A stretch of 55,384 bases of DNA from Nitrospira sp. (GTDB lineage Bacteria; Nitrospirota; Nitrospiria; Nitrospirales; Nitrospiraceae): positions 1 to 55,384 of the forward strand of contig JAHBWT010000016.1 in assembly GCA_019636815.1 (NCBI GenBank). Reading direction: 5' to 3'. Below, piece after piece: positions 1 to 9,520 of this stretch (position 1 is the stretch's first letter; each line of letters begins with the position of its first letter). A program made the translations under genes and the position numbers. The notes under the pieces were generated by a model that saw only the letters and a list, made by a program, of their open reading frames with translations, was not told the DNA's origin and made no database searches.

Positions 1-192
1 CTCCTCGACATGATTGACGAGGACGTAGCGATTGTTCTCGGCGCGCGGCACCGTCAGCAACAAGGCGTGATACCGACGTGTGTTCGCCCCTGATACGGTC
101 CCAGAGGAAAAGCCACCAAGACCGTTTGCCTCCAGCCACTCAAGGCTGAGTGCACGATCCAGATTTTGACACGCTTCCTGCCCTAGCTGCAT
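1..192 (-). CDS. Glycogen debranching enzyme, N-terminal fragment (runs off the window)
   Basis: Only the first 64 codons are inside the window; the gene continues past base 1. Translating the minus strand from the ATG at 192-190 gives a start beginning MQLGQEACQNLDRALSLEWL, followed by EANGLGGFSSGTVSGANTRR and YHALLLTVPRAENNRYVLVN. The segment 'WLxxNGLGGFxSGTVxGxNTRRYHxLL' is the hallmark N-terminus of the bacterial/archaeal amylo-alpha-1,6-glucosidase family, which removes alpha-1,6 branches during glycogen breakdown. The reading frame stays open upstream for some way, but the family normally starts a few residues before this motif, so this ATG is preferred although no good ribosome binding site precedes it. 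It lies 128 bases downstream of the glucosidase gene on the same strand, suggesting a glycan-use operon. Confidence 0.8.
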   Translation of the reverse strand, partial: MQLGQEACQNLDRALSLEWLEANGLGGFSSGTVSGANTRRYHALLLTVPRAENNRYVLVNHVEE

Positions 193-320
193 GTCTTGAG
201 TGGTACCAAGAATTGCCCTCGAGTCGGCCTTCTCTGGTTGGTTGAACCCCGCATCAGTCTGTGGCTGCGAGTTGAACGAGCCGTTGGCCAACCGGTGATC
301 CGGCAAATCTAACGGATATC

Positions 321-3062
321 CTATTCGCCGGATTGCTGGATTAACTTGGCCACAAGCCCCGTCCATCCTGTTTGATGGCTGGCTCCCAGACCGGCCCCGT
401 TGTCGCCATGGAAGTACTCATAGAAAAGAATCGCATCTCGCCAGAAGGGATCGTCCTGAAACTTCTCGGTACCTCCAAAGACAGGGCGTCGGCCGGTTGT
501 GTCACGCAGGAAAATATGCGTCAGCCGTCGTGAGAGCTCAGAGGCCACCTCATTCAATGAAACATATCGGCCGCTTCGAACCGGATATTCGACCTTGTAG
601 GCATCTCCAAGAAAGTAATGGAACTTCTGAAGTGATTCGATCAGCAGGTAGTTGACTGGAAACCAGATCGGACCGCGCCAATTCGAGTTGCCACCGAACA
701 ACCCTGTCCTCGATTCCGCCGGTTCATAGTCCACTCGATATTCACTTCCCATGAGCGACAGCACGTAGGGATGGTCTCTATGGTAGCCAGACAGCGCGCG
801 GATGCCATAGGGGGACAGAAACTCCTCTTCATCCAGCATGTAGCGTAAGACCGACTTGAGACGAACAGGATTGACCAATGACAAGAACCTTCGTACCTCG
901 CCGTCACGGGACTGTGTCTCGACATGGGCGCTGAAATCTGGACGGTTTTCGATGAACCACTGCATTCGGTGTTTAAACCGCGGCAGCCTGTCGATCAACT
1001 CCGAGTCCAGCGTTTCGACCGCGAACAAGGGGATCAATCCTACAAGAGAGCGAACTTTGAGGGGAAAGGTCCGGCCATCCGGCAGGTGGAGGACATCATA
1101 GAAGAATCCGTCTTCCCTATTCCACAATTCGATCTTCTCTCCACCAATATTGTTCATCGCCCTGCAGATATAAACGAAGTGCTCGAAGAACTTGCTGGCG
1201 ACATCTTCGTACGCTCGGTTGTCGCGCGCCAATTCCAGGGCGATCGACAACATGTTCAGACAATACATTCCCATCCAGCTTGTTGCATCGGACTGTTCAA
1301 TATGACCGCCTGTCGGCAAGGGTGCACTTCGATCGAACACACCGATGTTGTCGAGTCCTAAAAATCCGCCCTGGAAGATGTTCTTACCCTCGGTATCCTT
1401 TCGATTGACCCACCATGTAAAGTTCAACAGCAGCTTATGAAAGATACGCTCCAGAAAGACCCGATCACCGGCTCCTTTCCGCTTCCTTTCGATCTTGTAG
1501 ACTCGCCAGGCCGCCCAGGCATGGACCGGAGGGTTGACGTCTCCAAATGCCCATTCATACGCCGGAATCTGCCCATTCGGGTGCATGTACCATTCTCTCA
1601 GCATCAAGATCAGCTGCTCCTTGGCGAAGGTTGAATCGACCAGGGCCAAGGGTATGCAATGGAATGCCAAATCCCACGCGGCATACCAGGGGTATTCCCA
1701 TTTGTCCGGCATCGAGATGACGTCGGCATTGTACAGATGCGTCCAGTCTGAATTCCTGCCATGTAGCCGTTCATAGGGCGGATCCGGCATCCCGGGATCA
1801 CCGATAAGCCAACGCTTAAGATCGTAGTGGTAGAATTGTTTGCTCCACAGCAAACCCGCGAAGGCCTGCCGTTGGACTCTCTTCGCGTCCTCTGAGAGCT
1901 CAGGTGGCGCCAGTTCATCATAAAATTCGTCGGCTTCCTGAATCCGCTGTGCGAAAAGGCGATCGCACGTCGCTACAGTGAAACTACCCAACTCTGTTTC
2001 ATTGGTGAGGCGTAGACGGACCACGTCGGATTTCCCTGGCGGCAACGTGAATACATAATGGGCCGCTGCCTTAGAGCCGAACTTCTCAGGGTTGACCGCA
2101 TCGGTTTGACCTCTGATTACATAATCATGAAAACTGTCTTTCACATATTTGGCACCCTCTCGATCGCCGTATAATCGTCGGGAGTTTGTCTCATTTTCGG
2201 TAAAGAGCACCGGAGGTTTTCGTTCACACCAGAGTCGGCGTTCACCGTAGTACTCATGATCGAACTCGATGACACTCCAGTTCTCGAGCGCTGTTCTCTC
2301 GCCCATTCTTGGTCGACGCGCATCCAGTCCCCACGACCAGGTGTTCCGGAACCACAATGTGGGCAGGAGTGTGAGCTCTGCAGGCTCCGGCCCACGGTTT
2401 GCCACTTGTATGCGGATCTGTACCTCTTCCGGTGTCGCCTTCGCATACTCCACAACGACATCAAAATATCGATTCCCTTCAAAGACGCCGGTGTCAATCA
2501 GCTCGTATTCACGTTCTCCACGTTGGCGACGTCGATTCTCCTCCACAAGCCTTGTATAGGGAAATTCTCTCTGTGGATACTTGTAGAGATACTTCATATA
2601 TGAATGAGTAGGTGTTGAATCTAAATAGAAATAATATTCTTTGATATCTTCACCATGATTACCCTCGTTACCCGTCAGCCCGAAGACCCGTTCCTTCAAA
2701 ATGGGGTCGCATCCGTTCCAGAGAGCAATCGCGAAGCAAATATATTGATGACGATCAGAGATGCCGGCGAGTCCATCCTCGTTCCAGCGATAGGCGCGTG
2801 AGCGGGCATGATCATGAGGAAAGGATTCCCAAGCAGTTCCGTGAGGGCTGTAGTCTTCGCGTACCGTCCCCCAAGCACGCTCGCTGAGGTATGGTCCCCA
2901 CCGTTTCCAATGTTGTTTACGGACGGCATCCTCGTCGAGCCGTTGCCGTTCGGCTCCGCGAGACGCTCTAGAATGAGCTGTGGTTGGGTCTGCTTTTCCC
3001 ATGCGACCTCGTGAAGGGTCCATTTGCACGCTGACCTTGCCCACCATGCACCTGCCAGCCAT
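321..3062 (-). CDS. GH63-type glucosidase (MGH1-like glycoside hydrolase)
   Basis: A large, apparently cytoplasmic glycoside hydrolase of about 910 residues, with no signal peptide. The N-terminus ([20 protein letters not shown], then [17 protein letters not shown]) is typical of the bacterial GH63-like glucosidases often annotated simply as 'glucosidase'. The second half has the (alpha/alpha)6-barrel signatures [14 protein letters not shown], whose Asp is the expected catalytic acid, and [20 protein letters not shown]. The family acts on alpha-glucosides or mannosylglycerate-type substrates; the substrate here cannot be read from sequence. The start is uncertain: a TTG at 3071, ATGs at 3062, 3047, 3023 and 3002 are all in frame, and the conserved region only begins near residue 50. 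It precedes the glycogen debranching enzyme on the same strand, so a role in glycogen or compatible-solute turnover is inferred. Confidence 0.85.
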   Translation of the reverse strand: MAGRCMVGKVSVQMDPSRGRMGKADPTTAHSRASRGAERQRLDEDAVRKQHWKRWGPYLSERAWGTVREDYSPHGTAWESFPHDHARSRAYRWNEDGLAGISDRHQYICFAIALWNGCDPILKERVFGLTGNEGNHGEDIKEYYFYLDSTPTHSYMKYLYKYPQREFPYTRLVEENRRRQRGEREYELIDTGVFEGNRYFDVVVEYAKATPEEVQIRIQVANRGPEPAELTLLPTLWFRNTWSWGLDARRPRMGERTALENWSVIEFDHEYYGERRLWCERKPPVLFTENETNSRRLYGDREGAKYVKDSFHDYVIRGQTDAVNPEKFGSKAAAHYVFTLPPGKSDVVRLRLTNETELGSFTVATCDRLFAQRIQEADEFYDELAPPELSEDAKRVQRQAFAGLLWSKQFYHYDLKRWLIGDPGMPDPPYERLHGRNSDWTHLYNADVISMPDKWEYPWYAAWDLAFHCIPLALVDSTFAKEQLILMLREWYMHPNGQIPAYEWAFGDVNPPVHAWAAWRVYKIERKRKGAGDRVFLERIFHKLLLNFTWWVNRKDTEGKNIFQGGFLGLDNIGVFDRSAPLPTGGHIEQSDATSWMGMYCLNMLSIALELARDNRAYEDVASKFFEHFVYICRAMNNIGGEKIELWNREDGFFYDVLHLPDGRTFPLKVRSLVGLIPLFAVETLDSELIDRLPRFKHRMQWFIENRPDFSAHVETQSRDGEVRRFLSLVNPVRLKSVLRYMLDEEEFLSPYGIRALSGYHRDHPYVLSLMGSEYRVDYEPAESRTGLFGGNSNWRGPIWFPVNYLLIESLQKFHYFLGDAYKVEYPVRSGRYVSLNEVASELSRRLTHIFLRDTTGRRPVFGGTEKFQDDPFWRDAILFYEYFHGDNGAGLGASHQTGWTGLVAKLIQQSGE

Positions 3063-3266
3063 CAGAATCAAGCCGGGCTTAGGCGATAGAAAACCCCGCT
3101 CGTTCCTTCTTCGGTCTTTTGAGGCTTTGAACGTAGTCAGATTGGGTTGGGAGAACGAAGGAAGAAGTGCATGGCGTGCACGAAGCGATCTTATCAGGGC
3201 AGATTGGAAGACGCGACACGGGGGAATTGAGGCAGTATTATGATGAGGGATTCAGGAATCGAACGC

Positions 3267-3545
3267 TCAACTCCAGACGACGCGCTCCTGATTCAGGAGG
3301 TATTCGATCACTTCAATACTATTGCGCATCTGGATCTGGGCTTGCTCGGACATGGGCAAGACCGCGCCAACCAACTTCCCCGATTCCATATCCATAAGGG
3401 AAGGGATTCCCTCACTCGACGGTTTTTCAAGATTGCTGCGGAAGCTAGCCAAGGGAGACCTCCTGGTTGAATCTTTCTCGGCACGCTTACGTCGAGACTT
3501 TAGGGAAAGACTCAGATAGTCATGGTCTACTTGGAAGCATACCAT
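3267..3545 (-). CDS. Small hypothetical protein
   Basis: An open frame of 92 codons between the glucosidase and the beta-helix gene. The chosen ATG (3545) has a purine-rich GGGGGGA six bases upstream; ATGs at 3551 and 3572 are alternatives. The N-terminal half is basic (SLKSRRKRAEKDSTRR) and the C-terminal half looks like a folded domain (GIPSLMDMESGKLVGAVLPM followed by a predicted helix, QMRNSIEVIEYLLNQERVV). I recognise no family. A competing plus-strand frame over the same bases (3240-3470) has no ribosome binding site and poorer composition. Reality of the gene is moderately likely. Confidence 0.45.
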   Translation of the reverse strand: MVCFQVDHDYLSLSLKSRRKRAEKDSTRRSPLASFRSNLEKPSSEGIPSLMDMESGKLVGAVLPMSEQAQIQMRNSIEVIEYLLNQERVVWS

Positions 3546-3594
3546 ACGCATTCCCCCCAGTGTGACAACCATCTATCTAGTTGCTTTCATGATG

Positions 3595-4638
3595 TTATTG
3601 GCGTTTCGATACAGGCAGACGGACAGGGGGCAAAGCTCCAAGATAATGAAACCCGCCGTGATCGACCAGTGTCGTGTCGGACTTGAGACGGAAATCATCA
3701 TGCTCCGCATCGACAAAACGTGGATCAGCCGTAATATCCGTCTCAACCTTGAGCTCCGGGGCGCGAAGATTCGGCGAGCCGGCTCTCATGTAGTCGGCTT
3801 CACTATTGAACAACGCGTTATACGAAGTCTTGGTCTGACTCGAGGGTGCGATCAGCAGGCCAACCTTGTTCAAACTGAAAATGTTCCCCGATACCTCGTT
3901 TATGGACGTGCCAAGGAAGGCTGCTCCTGCGCCATTCTTCACCAGCGTATTATTGATCATCACCGCGTGTGCCTGATCACCGACCACGACCGCTTCGAAG
4001 AGATTTCTGGCGATAATGTTACGTTCAAGCCGAACCGAAGACTTACCGGTGATATTCACTCCATGGTCGTTGTCATGAATAAAATTCCCGATCAAAAGGG
4101 CTTGTGAATCCGAGAAGTGTACACCGGTCGTCTCACTCCCACCAATCACGCAGTCTTCGATTCTGACATCTTGCACCTGCTGGCCGAACACCATTCCCTT
4201 CACATGAACCCGGCGTAGGGTGATGCCCTTTCCGTTGAAGATTCCAAGCGCATGTCCTCCATGTTCATGAATCGTGAGTCCACTGATCTCGATATCTTTT
4301 GCCCCGTAGGGCCACTTCCCGATATGCAGCACGCCGACCATGTCACCGCGACCCTGGAGAACAACTCTATCCACTCCCTCGCCGATGATCCTAATCTTCT
4401 CTTTACTATGAATGGTGAGGTCTTGAGCATAGGTCCCCCCTGCGATCACCACGGTATCACCTTTCCCGGCACTATCGACCGCCTCTTGAATCGAGGAGAA
4501 ATCGCCAGAACCGTCTGGTGCGACGGTGATCGTCCGTGAGGTTGACACCGTGTGCTCGGTCCCGGCAACGCCTAACCCGGTTCCAATGAGCCAGAGGCCG
4601 ATCACTGTCAGGAATGCTTTCCGCATCGAGGAATTCAT
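3595..4638 (-). CDS. Secreted right-handed parallel beta-helix repeat protein
   Basis: A 347-residue exported protein. The N-terminus MRKAFLTVIGLWLIGTGLGVAG is a classic Sec signal peptide ending near residue 26. The mature part opens with ITVAPDGSGDFSSIQEAVD, the typical first coil of pectin-lyase-fold proteins, followed by repeated PbH1-type turns (KIRIIGEG, IEISGLTIHEHGGHALGIF, GITLRRVHVKG, VRIEDCVIGG, ALLIGNFIHDNDHGVNITG, VRLERNIIARN, HAVMINNTLVKNG) over roughly residues 45-300. Such folds occur in polysaccharide lyases, epimerases and NosD-like periplasmic proteins; no specific catalytic residues can be assigned. It stands alone on the minus strand, divergent from coaE with only about 70 bases between, so the two probably share a promoter region. 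Confidence 0.75.
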   Translation of the reverse strand: MNSSMRKAFLTVIGLWLIGTGLGVAGTEHTVSTSRTITVAPDGSGDFSSIQEAVDSAGKGDTVVIAGGTYAQDLTIHSKEKIRIIGEGVDRVVLQGRGDMVGVLHIGKWPYGAKDIEISGLTIHEHGGHALGIFNGKGITLRRVHVKGMVFGQQVQDVRIEDCVIGGSETTGVHFSDSQALLIGNFIHDNDHGVNITGKSSVRLERNIIARNLFEAVVVGDQAHAVMINNTLVKNGAGAAFLGTSINEVSGNIFSLNKVGLLIAPSSQTKTSYNALFNSEADYMRAGSPNLRAPELKVETDITADPRFVDAEHDDFRLKSDTTLVDHGGFHYLGALPPVRLPVSKRQ

Positions 4639-4707
4639 ACAAGTTGGAAACTGGGGATGTCAATCGCGGTTTCTTGAGTAGTCTGCCGCATGATAAGCTT
4701 CGCCGAT

Positions 4708-5307
4708 ATGGTTCTGATTGGACTCACCGGTGGTGTGGCGACGGGGAAAAGCACCGTGGCGAAGATGTTTCAAAGATGTGGCGCCGTGATCATCGATGCC
4801 GATGAATTAGCACGAGAGGTGGTTCAGCCAGATAAACCAGCCTGGCGCGAGATTGTTCGACGATTTGGTATCTCCGTCCTAAACAGCGACAAGACGATCA
4901 ACCGACAGGCCCTTGGGCGTATGGTCTTTGATAATCGAACCAAGCTTCGTCAACTCGAACGAATCATCCATCCTCGTGTCGCGCGCGAGCAGGCCAGGCT
5001 GACCAGACAGGCAGCGCGTGAAGATCCGCACGCAGTCGTGGTCTACGACGTCCCTCTCCTTTTCGAAGCCGGCATCGACAAACGAGTCGACAAAGTCGTT
5101 GTCGTCTCTGCCGATCAGGAAAGTCAGATTTCCCGATTAAAAAGACGCGATAGGCTGCCGCGTGCTGAGGCGCTGAGGCGAATCCGCAGCCAAATGCCGT
5201 TATCCACAAAGCGGCGTCGGGCAGACTATGTGCTCGACGGCACGAAGAAGCCCCGCAGCCTTGCTAAGTCCGTTCGCCGGTTGTTCACGCATTTTCAGTC
5301 TTTCTGA
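4708..5307 (+). CDS. coaE: Dephospho-CoA kinase
   Basis: Catalyses the last step of coenzyme A synthesis, ATP-dependent phosphorylation of the 3'-OH of dephospho-CoA, in the cytoplasm. The N-terminus MVLIGLTGGVATGKSTVAKM contains the P-loop GGVATGKS; DADELAREVV (substrate-binding Asp), the HPRVAREQ segment and VVYDVPLLFEAG are all characteristic of CoaE. The length of about 200 residues is normal. The frame extends six codons further up to an ATG at 4690, but the family starts right before the P-loop strand, so 4708 is chosen; neither start has a strong ribosome binding site. CoaX (23898) and a PanE-like protein (14971) elsewhere in the window serve the same pathway. Confidence 0.93.
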   Translation: MVLIGLTGGVATGKSTVAKMFQRCGAVIIDADELAREVVQPDKPAWREIVRRFGISVLNSDKTINRQALGRMVFDNRTKLRQLERIIHPRVAREQARLTRQAAREDPHAVVVYDVPLLFEAGIDKRVDKVVVVSADQESQISRLKRRDRLPRAEALRRIRSQMPLSTKRRRADYVLDGTKKPRSLAKSVRRLFTHFQSF

Positions 5308-5475
5308 TGCGCGGGCTCGACTCCAGTGAAAAGGCGCCGACGCGTAGATGGCAAGAGTCAAGGCCGCCGATAGGAGGCCTCTGAACAGAATCTGCGGGGA
5401 TGCGGTGCGCCGTCTTATGAATCCTAAAACATCGTTCTACCCTCCGCTTCATACCCTGTGATAGAGTCAGACGTT

Positions 5476-6399
5476 ATGCGAAACGTCGTCATCATCGGCT
5501 CGGGTCCTGCGGGACTGACAGCTGCGGTGTATGCAGCTCGAGCCAACCTGTCTCCGCTGCTTATCGAAGGGTGGCAGGCAGGTGGCCAACTTACGACGAC
5601 CACCGAAGTCGAAAATTATCCTGGTTTCTCCAAAGGGATCATGGGTCCGGAGCTCATGAAGGAGATGCGGGCTCAAGCAGAACGGTTCGGCACAGCGTTT
5701 CAGACGGGTGACGCCACAGCAGTGGATCTACAGACTCGTCCATTTAAAGTCATTGTAGATGATGAAAAAACCTTGAGCACCAGAACGCTGATCATTGCAA
5801 CCGGTGCCTCTCCAATCACGCTCGGTCTTCCCAACGAAAAGCGCTTGTGGGGACATGGTGTGTCCAGCTGTGCGACCTGTGACGGGTTTTTCTTCAAGGA
5901 CAAGGAGCTTGCTGTCGTGGGTGGCGGTGATAGCGCGATGGAAGAAGCGACGTTTCTGACCAAATTCGCCACCAAAGTATCCGTCATTCATCGCCGTGAC
6001 AAATTGCGAGCTTCTAAAATCATGCAGGATCGGGCCATGAAGAATGAGAAGATTACTTTTGTCTGGAACAGCATGGTTGAAGATGTACTCGGACAGGATG
6101 TTGTAACGGGTGTCCGAATCAGAAATGTCGTCACCGGCAAGGTTTGGGATTTGTCCTGCGCCGGTCTGTTCTTAGCCATCGGCCACCGTCCCAATACGGC
6201 ACTCTTCACCGGACAACTTAAGATGAATGAGCTCGGCTACCTCCTCACGAGTCATGGCACGGCGACGAGTATTCCTGGTGTCTTTGCGGCCGGTGATGTG
6301 CAGGATGTTCGGTATCGCCAAGCCGTGACCGCAGCCGGAACCGGCTGCATGGCTGCCATCGACGCGGAGCGCTTCTTAGAAGCCTCAGGCCACGGCTGA
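5476..6399 (+). CDS. trxB: Thioredoxin-disulfide reductase
   Basis: FAD- and NADPH-dependent flavoenzyme that keeps thioredoxin reduced. The sequence begins MRNVVIIGSGPAGLTAAVYA (FAD-binding GxGPAG), has the redox-active SSCATCDGFFF motif about residues 130-140, and the NADPH-binding VVGGGDSAMEEA with downstream HRRDKLRAS. The C-terminal FAD motif GVFAAGDVQDVRYRQAVTAAGTG is intact. At 307 residues it is the usual size for the low-molecular-weight TrxB. A GTG at 5458 is in frame six codons earlier, but the ATG at 5476 directly precedes the first beta strand and is the better start. It lies between coaE and thiI on the same strand. Confidence 0.94.
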   Translation: MRNVVIIGSGPAGLTAAVYAARANLSPLLIEGWQAGGQLTTTTEVENYPGFSKGIMGPELMKEMRAQAERFGTAFQTGDATAVDLQTRPFKVIVDDEKTLSTRTLIIATGASPITLGLPNEKRLWGHGVSSCATCDGFFFKDKELAVVGGGDSAMEEATFLTKFATKVSVIHRRDKLRASKIMQDRAMKNEKITFVWNSMVEDVLGQDVVTGVRIRNVVTGKVWDLSCAGLFLAIGHRPNTALFTGQLKMNELGYLLTSHGTATSIPGVFAAGDVQDVRYRQAVTAAGTGCMAAIDAERFLEASGHG

Positions 6400-6465
6400 G
6401 GATAAGGCTCAGCCTCAGAGAAAGAAGGACGTGCACCTTAACCTCGACCTCAACTTATCTCCAGC

Positions 6466-7653
6466 ATGCGTTGCGCCATCGTCCACTATCATGAACTCGC
6501 ACTCAAAGGTCGGAATCGCGAATACTTCGAGCACTGCCTGATCCGGAATATTCGAACCGCACTCAAGGATGTAGGAGTCAGACAGGTTGAAAACCTCCAT
6601 AGTCGGATCCGCATTCGGCTCCCCTTGGAGGTGCCTTCGGATGTCGTTCGAGACCGCTTGCGACGTGTCTGCGGCATCGCGAACTTTTCGCTCGGTCGAG
6701 TGATCCCGCTCCATCTGTCGAATCCCAATGTGGACGATCTCGCAACTGCCGCCATCGAGGAAATCAGGCCTCACTCCTTTTCTACATTCAGAGTCACAGC
6801 GCGACGAGCGGACAAGCGGCTGGTTCTGACTTCAATGGATATTGAACGCGAACTTGGTGCGGTGGTATGCCGCATGACCGGTAAAAAGGTCAGCTTGCAG
6901 AATCCTGACTTGACCATGTATGTCGAGCTCTTATCGAAAGAAGCGTTCTGTTCTGCGGAGAAAATCGAGGGGCCCGGCGGCATGCCGGTCGGCGTCAGCG
7001 GTAAGGTTGCCTGTTTACTTTCCGGAGGGATCGACTCACCGGTAGCCGCGTATCGCATGATCAAGCGCGGATGCCAAGCGAGTTTCATCCACTTTTCGGG
7101 CCGTCCCTTGGTCAGCCGAGCCTCCGAAGAAAAAGTCCGCGACCTTATGCGAACGCTCACGGCCTACCAGTATGACTCCCGGCTCTATGTCGTTCCTTTT
7201 GGAGAAATCCAACGTGAGATTATCCTGGCTACACCCGCCCCATTTCGAGTGGTGCTCTATCGACGGATGATGGTGCGAATTGCGGAGGAATTGGCAAGGC
7301 GGGAGCACTGTTGGGCGTTAGTGACCGGAGATAGCCTCGGCCAGGTGGCCTCGCAAACTCCTCAGAACCTGTGCGCCATTGAAGACGCGGCGGAATTTCC
7401 GATTCTCCGCCCCCTGATCGGAATGGATAAACGGGAGATCATTGATGAGGCAAAACGCATCGACACCTATGACATTTCAATCGAACCGGATCAAGACTGC
7501 TGCAAGCTCTTTGTGCCACCCCACCCGAGTACAAAAACTCGGATCGACGATGTTCGGAAAATTGAGCGGATGTTCGATACCTCTTCGCTTGTCAAACGAG
7601 GGATCGAGCATGCCGAGTTGACCGAGTGGTCATTTCCCCCATCAATCGAATAA
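6466..7653 (+). CDS. thiI: tRNA 4-thiouridine synthase (ThiI), without rhodanese domain
   Basis: Adenylates U8 of tRNA and transfers sulfur to it, and in some bacteria also feeds sulfur to thiazole synthesis. The order is an N-terminal ferredoxin-like/THUMP region (residues about 1-165, with NPDLTMYVELLSKEAFCSAE) followed by the PP-loop ATPase with LLSGGIDSPVAAYRMIKRGC near residue 185 and TGDSLGQVASQTPQNL near 285. At 395 residues it ends after the ATPase domain (DCCKLFVPPHPSTKTR) and lacks the C-terminal rhodanese domain of the E. coli enzyme, as in Bacillus; sulfur transfer would then depend on a dedicated cysteine desulfurase not seen here. It lies 66 bases after trxB. Confidence 0.93.
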   Translation: MRCAIVHYHELALKGRNREYFEHCLIRNIRTALKDVGVRQVENLHSRIRIRLPLEVPSDVVRDRLRRVCGIANFSLGRVIPLHLSNPNVDDLATAAIEEIRPHSFSTFRVTARRADKRLVLTSMDIERELGAVVCRMTGKKVSLQNPDLTMYVELLSKEAFCSAEKIEGPGGMPVGVSGKVACLLSGGIDSPVAAYRMIKRGCQASFIHFSGRPLVSRASEEKVRDLMRTLTAYQYDSRLYVVPFGEIQREIILATPAPFRVVLYRRMMVRIAEELARREHCWALVTGDSLGQVASQTPQNLCAIEDAAEFPILRPLIGMDKREIIDEAKRIDTYDISIEPDQDCCKLFVPPHPSTKTRIDDVRKIERMFDTSSLVKRGIEHAELTEWSFPPSIE

Positions 7654-7798
7654 TTCGCACTCGTTTTCCATCGGCTGGAATCCTAGGAGAGGCATACCAA
7701 CCCATTGCAAAACCCCACTGGCCAAGGTAAGCTCGGCATCCCTTGACCTCACGAGCTTCGTTCTCGCGATAGGCCAACCAGTCGAGCATCTACAAAAC

Positions 7799-7888
<90 letters not shown>

Positions 7889-7929
7889 TACCAAGCTTTG
7901 GTTGACCCGTCGCCTCTTTATCGTTCTAC

Positions 7930-9444
7930 TCAGACAGAACGCTCAGCTCTCTCCTTCAACGCTCTCCGCAATTTCACCATCGCCAACGTATCTCTCTCGC
8001 AATAGCGCAGCAGCGACTCTCGGATGGAAGCGCGTTCCACCCAATCCGTTTCGATGAACACCATGCGGTAATATTCGGCTGCGGCCTGCCCTCCCTCTTG
8101 AATCACGAGATCGTCATACCCAAGCGACGGCACCATCGCCGGCAACACGGACTTAATTGAATACGATCCATTAAAGGCGGGATGATAATAGTGGTTCTTG
8201 ATAACAGGAAGCAGATCCCACAGCCGCTTCAGAATCGCTTTGAACGCCGATTTGAACTCTGGAAAGGTCTCCGCCAACTGGCGAATGAGCGTTTCCTCAT
8301 AGCCCGAGTAGACCACAATGCTTCCGGTCTCACCGAGCGATTCGATGAGAGCCTCAACCCAACACCTGCGAGGGTCCGATGCCTCGCCGTGAAGGAACTC
8401 CTGATGCATCACCTCACCGGATTCCAGTTCAATGTGATTGGACCACTGAACAGGAAGAGCCTGATAGGGCCTCGTGGAGGGAAACCGCGGTCGTGCTAGC
8501 ATGACGGTTTCGGCATCGAGATGATGGATGGGATAGCTTACGGAACGAAGAATCTTCCTCAAATCCGACGAGCTCCACTCGACGTTGTCTTTGACCTTTC
8601 TTTGGACATCCGACAGCCTTGTTTCGGCCGGAATTTCGTCGATCGTTATGATGCCCTGTTGGACGAGCTGACCGACAATCTCTTTCTTCCCCGGCAGATG
8701 AAAGATCCAGCGCTGCGGCTTTTCCTTCGTGCAATGAGACCAAAAGGGACATTCATAGGGAGTACGGCAATGCTGACCGGGCTCGATCTCCGGCGGCTCA
8801 GAATTCAGCGATATTGCCTTCATGACAGCCAATCGTTCCGGTACCAGCCCTCGACGAGCTGTCACAACCTCCGAGACGTCTTCGATTGAGAACAGCATCT
8901 GCAGATCAACCTCTCCGCCTTGATAGAGGTATCCTGTATCGATATGCATCAGACACGTCGCATCAAGCCTCAAACCGGTCCCTTGTACGACATGGCTTTG
9001 TATGGCTAGGTCATCAAGGTGGACTTCTTTCACCCTGGTTGACGACTTCACTTCGATCAAACGCCAGGACCATCCGCTCTCACCATTCCGCACGCGCTCT
9101 AAAATATCCACGCGCACAAGAACACCGTCATATTCGAATGCCCCTTCGAAGATGGCCGGGACAAAAGGATCTTGAATCAAGACAGCGGTCTCCGCGATCG
9201 CGGCCTCTCGCTGACGGAATCCCGCTTTCACAAGGGCGCCACCACGAAAGCGCTGCCGGGCCAGAATGCCGATCTCAGTCCCCATATCCAGTATCGCCTG
9301 CGTTGACGTATCGGGCGGACTGGCCCACTCAGGATGGTGCACCTCCAAATAGACCCGTTTGTGGCATTGGAGTCCGGCGAGAAACTTCGACTTCGAGAGA
9401 CGAGAAGGCGCAATCCGGATTGGAGGCTGGCCCAACTCAGGCAT
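7930..9444 (-). CDS. DUF2779-type protein: Cas4-like nuclease domain plus DEDD-exonuclease-like domain
   Basis: A 504-residue two-domain protein. The N-terminal half resembles Cas4/RecB-type PD-(D/E)xK nucleases: VRVDILERV and RLIEVKSS supply the D...ExK active site, and Cys27 in GLQCHKRVYLEV with the CRTPYECPFWSHC cluster (C-x5-C-x5-C) could hold a 4Fe-4S cluster. The C-terminal half has HHLDAETVMLA (DxE), an IVVYSGYEE strand and YCERDTLAMVKL (YCxxD), which fit a DEDD 3'-5' exonuclease-like fold (DUF2779). A DNA-processing role is inferred; no biological function is established for this arrangement as far as I know. The gene is isolated and converges on the tRNA; no cas genes are nearby. Confidence 0.75.
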   Translation of the reverse strand: MPELGQPPIRIAPSRLSKSKFLAGLQCHKRVYLEVHHPEWASPPDTSTQAILDMGTEIGILARQRFRGGALVKAGFRQREAAIAETAVLIQDPFVPAIFEGAFEYDGVLVRVDILERVRNGESGWSWRLIEVKSSTRVKEVHLDDLAIQSHVVQGTGLRLDATCLMHIDTGYLYQGGEVDLQMLFSIEDVSEVVTARRGLVPERLAVMKAISLNSEPPEIEPGQHCRTPYECPFWSHCTKEKPQRWIFHLPGKKEIVGQLVQQGIITIDEIPAETRLSDVQRKVKDNVEWSSSDLRKILRSVSYPIHHLDAETVMLARPRFPSTRPYQALPVQWSNHIELESGEVMHQEFLHGEASDPRRCWVEALIESLGETGSIVVYSGYEETLIRQLAETFPEFKSAFKAILKRLWDLLPVIKNHYYHPAFNGSYSIKSVLPAMVPSLGYDDLVIQEGGQAAAEYYRMVFIETDWVERASIRESLLRYCERDTLAMVKLRRALKERAERSV

Positions 9445-9520
9445 GATAGGGAAACCCTAGCGGAGCACGATGCGGTTTGTCTAGCGAGCGGAGGCGCTCC
9501 TTCTGCTAGGATAGGCCGCG

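Noticed and set aside
3562-4107. 181-codon plus-strand frame opposite the beta-helix gene
   Set aside because: The minus-strand gene has a signal peptide and clear repeats; the plus frame has no ribosome binding site and no recognisable pattern.
7889-7901. ACCAAGCTTTGGT just after the tRNA as a terminator or attachment site
   Set aside because: Only a 5-bp stem with a 3-base loop and no T-run; no integrase gene or duplicated tRNA end in the window.
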